Shown here: in pieces, positions 37,401 through 43,400 of the stretch
How positions within the stretch are numbered: the stretch's first letter is position 1
Layout of the letters: every line of letters begins with the position of its first letter
NCBI GenBank assembly: GCA_963281255.1
Contig: OY725503.1
Location: 806,001 to 870,000 of the forward strand
Length of the DNA: 64,000 bases
Reading direction: 5' to 3'
Source: Aphrocallistes beatrix
Taxonomy: Eukaryota > Porifera > Hexactinellida > Sceptrulophora > Aphrocallistidae
Made by a program: the position numbers and the translations under genes
The notes under the pieces: model-generated
What the model saw: the letters and a program-made list of their open reading frames with translations, nothing else
What the model was told of the DNA's origin: nothing
Database searches by the model: none

Positions 37401-40400
37401 TTAGGCTATGGCTCCACTAAATGCTGACCTAAGACGAAAATGTCGACTCATCATGGAATGATGACGTCATTGTCACTTTTTATAATTAGAAATTTCAGTA
37501 ACAAGCCATTTTAAGTGATAGAAGGCTGAAGTTTTAATAGAATGTGTATATTAATATATCTCACATATGATACAACTATCATCAAAAAATGATGACTTAT
37601 CACTCTGTTATGACGCCATCATTACGCATTAAAATTTAAAAAATTTAAAAATTTTGTGATTTTTCGAGTGATATCGAATTTAACAGTAAGACATACATAT
37701 TTAGAGATGTTATCTCCCTTATAATTAATCATTGTAACCCCAGGCGCCCACAGGGCGCCTCCGGCGGACACTTTGTGTCCGCCAGCCCCGCAGCGCAAGC
37801 AAGCAAAGCGCGCTTGTTATTCTATAAAGTGAAATACCCAATATTAATAATATGACCTCTAAACATAGCTTTGTAGTGAAGGTGTTTCTAATAATTGATG
37901 GTCAGACAACATTATGTTATTATTTAAGAGTTACTTTGCACACAAGCAGATATTCCAAAGGATATAAATTTCATTTAGTATATAAGATCGTACAATACAA
38001 GAGATTATCTAGGAGCGCGAGATGCTCCTTTACGTGTATGATTTTAAGACCGAGTGTTTAAGAGCGTGAAAATTTAGAATATTACCCTATTTACCTAATA
38101 TTATAATGTTCTTTATTGATTAAGGCGTATGAAAATTAAGAGTTTGAGACTAGGAGCATATCTCTGGAGGGCTGTTGATACTCTGTACAATAATCAAGCC
38201 AGAAAAGGCTTGGATTCAATCGATGTATATACTATAGTTCATCCTTTTTCAAACTGTGGTACGCGAGTTCTAGTGATACTGTATTTTGAGGTATCTCATT
38301 TTTACGTTAAAAAATTAGTAAAATTTTAGTATGTCATTATGGTGGTAATTTTGAAATCACTACTATGCTATCTCGTTTCAGAATTGATTTGTTCATAGTC
38401 TAACACAGTACAAAAGTTAGAGTTAGAGAGTTATAAATATAGCTTTAAAAATATTATTATAAGGAGTATTAACAAGTCTGCAGGAATCGAATAACGTATT
38501 AAGAAAATATTTGTGCAAATTATACAGAGAACAAATTTTTGGTGGGATTAGTTCCAGAACATTTTTTATTCGTTGATCGATACTACTAAATGATAAATAT
38601 TAGAATTGAATAATCAGAAAGTTTGTAGAATTAGCACAACACACAAACATTAATCGAGTTTTAATTGTAAGGATACTATGAGGATATGTTCTTTACATAA
38701 ACAGTGAATGGAATGAGCTATGTTGTCGGATCTTGAACAATCTGTTGAATCCTTCTATTCAGTCATGCAGTAATTGGGATGTTCATTATTCTACATGTAT
38801 ATAATAAAAACCCCAATACCTCTAAACACAGCTTTATAGTGAAGGTGTTTCTAAAATTGATGGTCAGACAACTTACGTTATTATTTAATAGTTACTCTTT
38901 GCACACAAGCAGATATTTCAAAGGACATAAATTTCATTTAGTACGTAAATAGAAATCCGTGACAAAAGTGTGAGAATATTTACGTTCAATAAATATTTGT
39001 TTTTTAATTATTTATAAACAACCATATTTACCCAAGGCTTCTCGCAGCCATAGACTGAACTTCTAGCATACCTAGTACAAATATATTCAACACAACTTGT
39101 TCAAACGATATTTCTTCATCACCAATTATCCTTGTTAGTCTCCTAATAATAACCCTTACTTTTTGGTTTGTCAATGGCGCGCCCAACGAGTGATGACATC
39201 TTAATTGCTTCAAAACGTCCTAAAATCGAAGAAAGTGAAATGGCACCAATGTTCGATCCATTCTCTGTGGTTGAAGAAGAAATAAAATCTACTTTCGAAG
39301 ATATAATGCAAAAGCTAAACGCTAGAAGAGACAAACTCCTTGCGGAATTAAATGACATCAGGATGAAATACTATAAGAAAGAGAAGTTAAGATTGGAACA
39401 CATTACTAACCTAACTAAACTAAGAGATAAGCTGAAAGGTCAAGAAAATAAGATGGCAACTCAAGAGAACACATAAATAATGTCGAAGCTGAGTTGAAAC
39501 AATACCAAATTCCAACTCCAGTACCTTTACTAGAAATGAATTGGAACCTAGAAGAGTTCATAAATCAAAGTGATAAAATTGGAACTTTCCGAGATACTAC
39601 ATTCAATCAATACAAAGCAATGAGAATGAAAAAGTCCCAATTGGACAATCAAGTAAATAAGCCATCAGGTTTAAGAATCAAAGATAGAGATACGCTATAC
39701 ATAGCAGATTGTTGGAACGGAAGGATTCAGGTGGTTAATATAAGACATTATTGGGAAGTAATTGGAGAGGTTGGTAAGGGGAAACTAGTTTGGCCTCACT
39801 CAGTAGATGTATACAATCAAGTTCTATACACAAGCGATTACGGACTGAATGCAGTACTCAAATTCAAAAACGATGGATATATTTGCAGCAGTAAGGAAGG
39901 AGAACTGAATTCTCCATTCGGAATAATCGTCGATGAGAATGAAGTGTATGTAGCAGACAATGGGAATAACAGGATAGCAGTGCTAAGCCTAGATCTCCAA
40001 TTCATTCGAGAGTTTGGAAAGATGCTCAAAACACCACGAGACGTTAACATTAACCAAAACAGAGTGTTCGTAGCTGATAACAGCGATGCACAGAATGTAC
40101 ACATCTTCTCTAAGACAGGAGATCTGCTCAGTAGCATCATAAGCTTAGGCAATAAGACTGAAACAATATTCCTATGCTTCGACAAGTTCAACAACATACT
40201 AATCTCCGATGGCAGCACTAACAAAATACACATCTATACGATAGAAGGTCAGCTGATCCATTCTATTAATTGCATATACAGTAGTTGGTACAAACCTGCT
40301 GGCATCCAAATAACGCATAATAACAACATTCTTCATTCGAATGTTACTCATAATGCAATTTCAAGATACTGTTAGTCTAAGTTGATTCCTTGATAGTCCA

Positions 40401-43400
40401 CGCGTAGTTACCCCACATTCCATTATACTACTACATAGCTCTTCTACTTCGTGTTAAGTATTTCTTATTCCATTTAGCTTTAGTTATTAGTTATTTTCTA
40501 TTATTTTCTGCTCTGATCTAGGGGAGGGAGGAGTGGAAATCTCTATTTTATTATCTCATATTGTACTCGATTAAAGTGACGGAGGATGCTCTCTTGATTA
40601 TCTGAAAATATATTACTTTTCTTGATAAAAGTTACTCAGAGTCTGCTTTTTAAGTAACTTTTCAATAACATTATTTCATAAACTATAGTATATTTCTCAC
40701 AGGATTACTCGCAATAAGTATAATCAATCTATAAGCTAAAATAACATTACAAAACTTACACAGATGTTCTGTTGTTGAGTACCGAACACATCTCCGTACA
40801 AAGCTCTTCCATACTCATCCACAGGAGGCTTACCCCATCCTGCTAAATGGTACCCGAAAGAGCAGCCCTAAATTCGTAAGCACAGTAACATAGAGGATAT
40901 ACTACATATGTTCAGAAGTTGATGCATGGAAAGATTGATGCATTGCTAGAAAGCTAGATTAACAATTAACAGCAAATTATTGATATTTTAAGTAAATATC
41001 ACAACCATTTTAATGTAGCAATTTGATGACTTGCTTTCACTCCATTATTGTCATAGTAAACCTTACTTCAACTGATCCATTATATTCATTGTAAAGAAAC
41101 CATATTTTTATGGCTTCACACCCAAAATGATTTAACCCAGAAATGAGTTGGGCTAAGCGACAAAAACCCCCGAAAAAAACGGGGTCAAAAACAACAATTT
41201 CGATTGTATAAAATGACATTTATTTTTTAGAGTCTCACTATTAGAAAGTATCCGATATGATACATACAAGTTAAGGTGGGGATCGCTTACCTCAGGAATG
41301 GGAGCGTTGAGTCCAGGAATCAGGAGGTTGGGGTAGGAGGGAGGAGGTCCATACCTCTGCATTGCTATCAACCAGGGGGGAGGACACTTGAGCTTATCCT
41401 AACAACGGTTATGTGTAAAAATATGTAAGAATTGCATGTAATATATCAACATAGAAAAATAGTTTTCGCTAAATCGATATTTTGTGGTAATCTAATACTT
41501 CTCTATTATTGAATATAGTATCAGATAAATATGTTTGAATAATTGTTCGGAGAAATTTCACGTTCAACGTTACTGACTTTATTTGCATTGAATGGGAAAT
41601 GAACTAACCGATCCTATCGGCATGGAGAGTGCTTGTCTCAGATCATTACTCAAATCTCCTGGCTTCTTCTCCTTCAATTGAGTTTCGAATTCTTTGCCCT
41701 GAAAAGCGAACGAATAAATATTTTCGAAAAAATAGAATAAAAATTACAATAAAGAATAATCACACCTCGTAATAGAGATCTCCATGTATGGTCATATGAG
41801 GCTTTGTCTGCCATCTGAGTGAAAAAAATGATAAAGAAAGTTTTTGAATATTTAAAGGCATTAATAACTCACTTAAAAAATGCATCATGTAGTTTCTGGT
41901 ACTCGATAGTCATTTTCCCGAGTTTGGGCCTAACTTTCTCTCTTTGTTTACTCTTCAACGACCTACCATCATCCTGAACAAACAAACAAACAAAAATAAC
42001 AATGCGCATTAACCGTATCCATGCATAGAACATACCTTCTCCAATAGGACCTGTCTCATTTCTTGTATCCCGGTGGCCTAAAGAATTTTGTAGAAACAAA
42101 ATGATTAAAAACTCTCAGAATTAGAGTAGAACTTCGTTAATACGAACACCAGGGACAGTCGAAATTTGTTCGAATTATCTGGAATTCGTATTAACTGGAA
42201 TGATTTACATGTATTTTCCTCCGTAATGCCACTTTTACCTGGGGTCCTTCCTATTTATAGTCTGGACCCCAAATTTATATGGCTTCCCCGCCCAAAATGG
42301 CTTAAACAGGAAATGACGCAACACATTCCTGGTATAGGCGGGGTTAATTAATTAATTAATTAAAATCCAGCTTCGACTATATGTAATTTCACACTTTTTT
42401 TATATTCTTCAAACTGAAGCCTGATAAAAAGAAATTGCTAAAATAGTTACATGTATTTTCCTCCCTAATTAAGGGATAAAATATCTGTTCGTATTAACGA
42501 TATTCCACTGTTGTATAATACGCCATTAAATAGTAAAATGAAACAGCAAACTTTTAGATAGAGAGAAGGTATTACCTTAATGAAAGCAGGAAGGTCGAAT
42601 GGAGATTTCTCAATTCCTCTCTTTCCCTAACCAAACATAAATTCAAATTTAATCCTAATAATCACTATAAAACACACAATTCCTTACCTGTAAGTATTTC
42701 CTCTTAAAGCACCAGTGCCTGGGAACAGTCACTGTATTCCTATAGGACTGTGTAGGATGGAATAACTTGAATAACTCAATTGAGAAACCAAATAGGACAA
42801 AGTGGAATAAGAAAGAACAAAATTATATTGTAGTTAGAGGGGTGTTGTAGTCACATCGGGAGAGAAATTTCGCACGAAATATCGCCATGAAATTTCATAA
42901 GTCCTATATTATATCTCCCTTGAACTAAGTTACAGTGGGTCCATAAATTCCTCCAATTGTAATAGAAAATCAATTTGGGACGCATGCATTTGTCCGACTG
43001 AGTATGTATTTGTCCGAATTTTGAAGTATGCATTTGTCCGAATTTCATAGTTTGCAAATAAACATCACTCCTAAAAACTGCAAAATTCTAGCATTACAAT
43101 ATATTCCCCGACCAAAATGCCTCAATGGTCCCAAAGGGGAGCATGATGCCTCACCTAAAAGGCCTCTACACACACACCCTTGTTCAGAAAAAAACACTTT
43201 TAAAACAAATGCATACTTCAGTCGGACAAATGCATACTACAAAATTCGGACAAACGCAGCTCTCCCATCAATTGTACTGGTTTATCAGCTCATTAGCTCT
43301 ATGTCACAACTAACTTTGAGGTAGACGAGTAGTCTCGGATCCTGAGCAGTGACGTCATGCATCTCCACCACGTCGGGCCTATCCACCAGCTGCTTCAACT

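Noticed and set aside
24734-40375. NHL genes as full TRIM ubiquitin ligases
   Set aside because: No RING cysteines and no B-box are present; the proteins start directly with the coiled coil.
43028-43324. 98-codon plus ORF overlapping the SF3B2 exon edge
   Set aside because: It lies in an SF3B2 intron, is rich in local repeats of ATGCATTTGTCCG and its complement, and has no domain.
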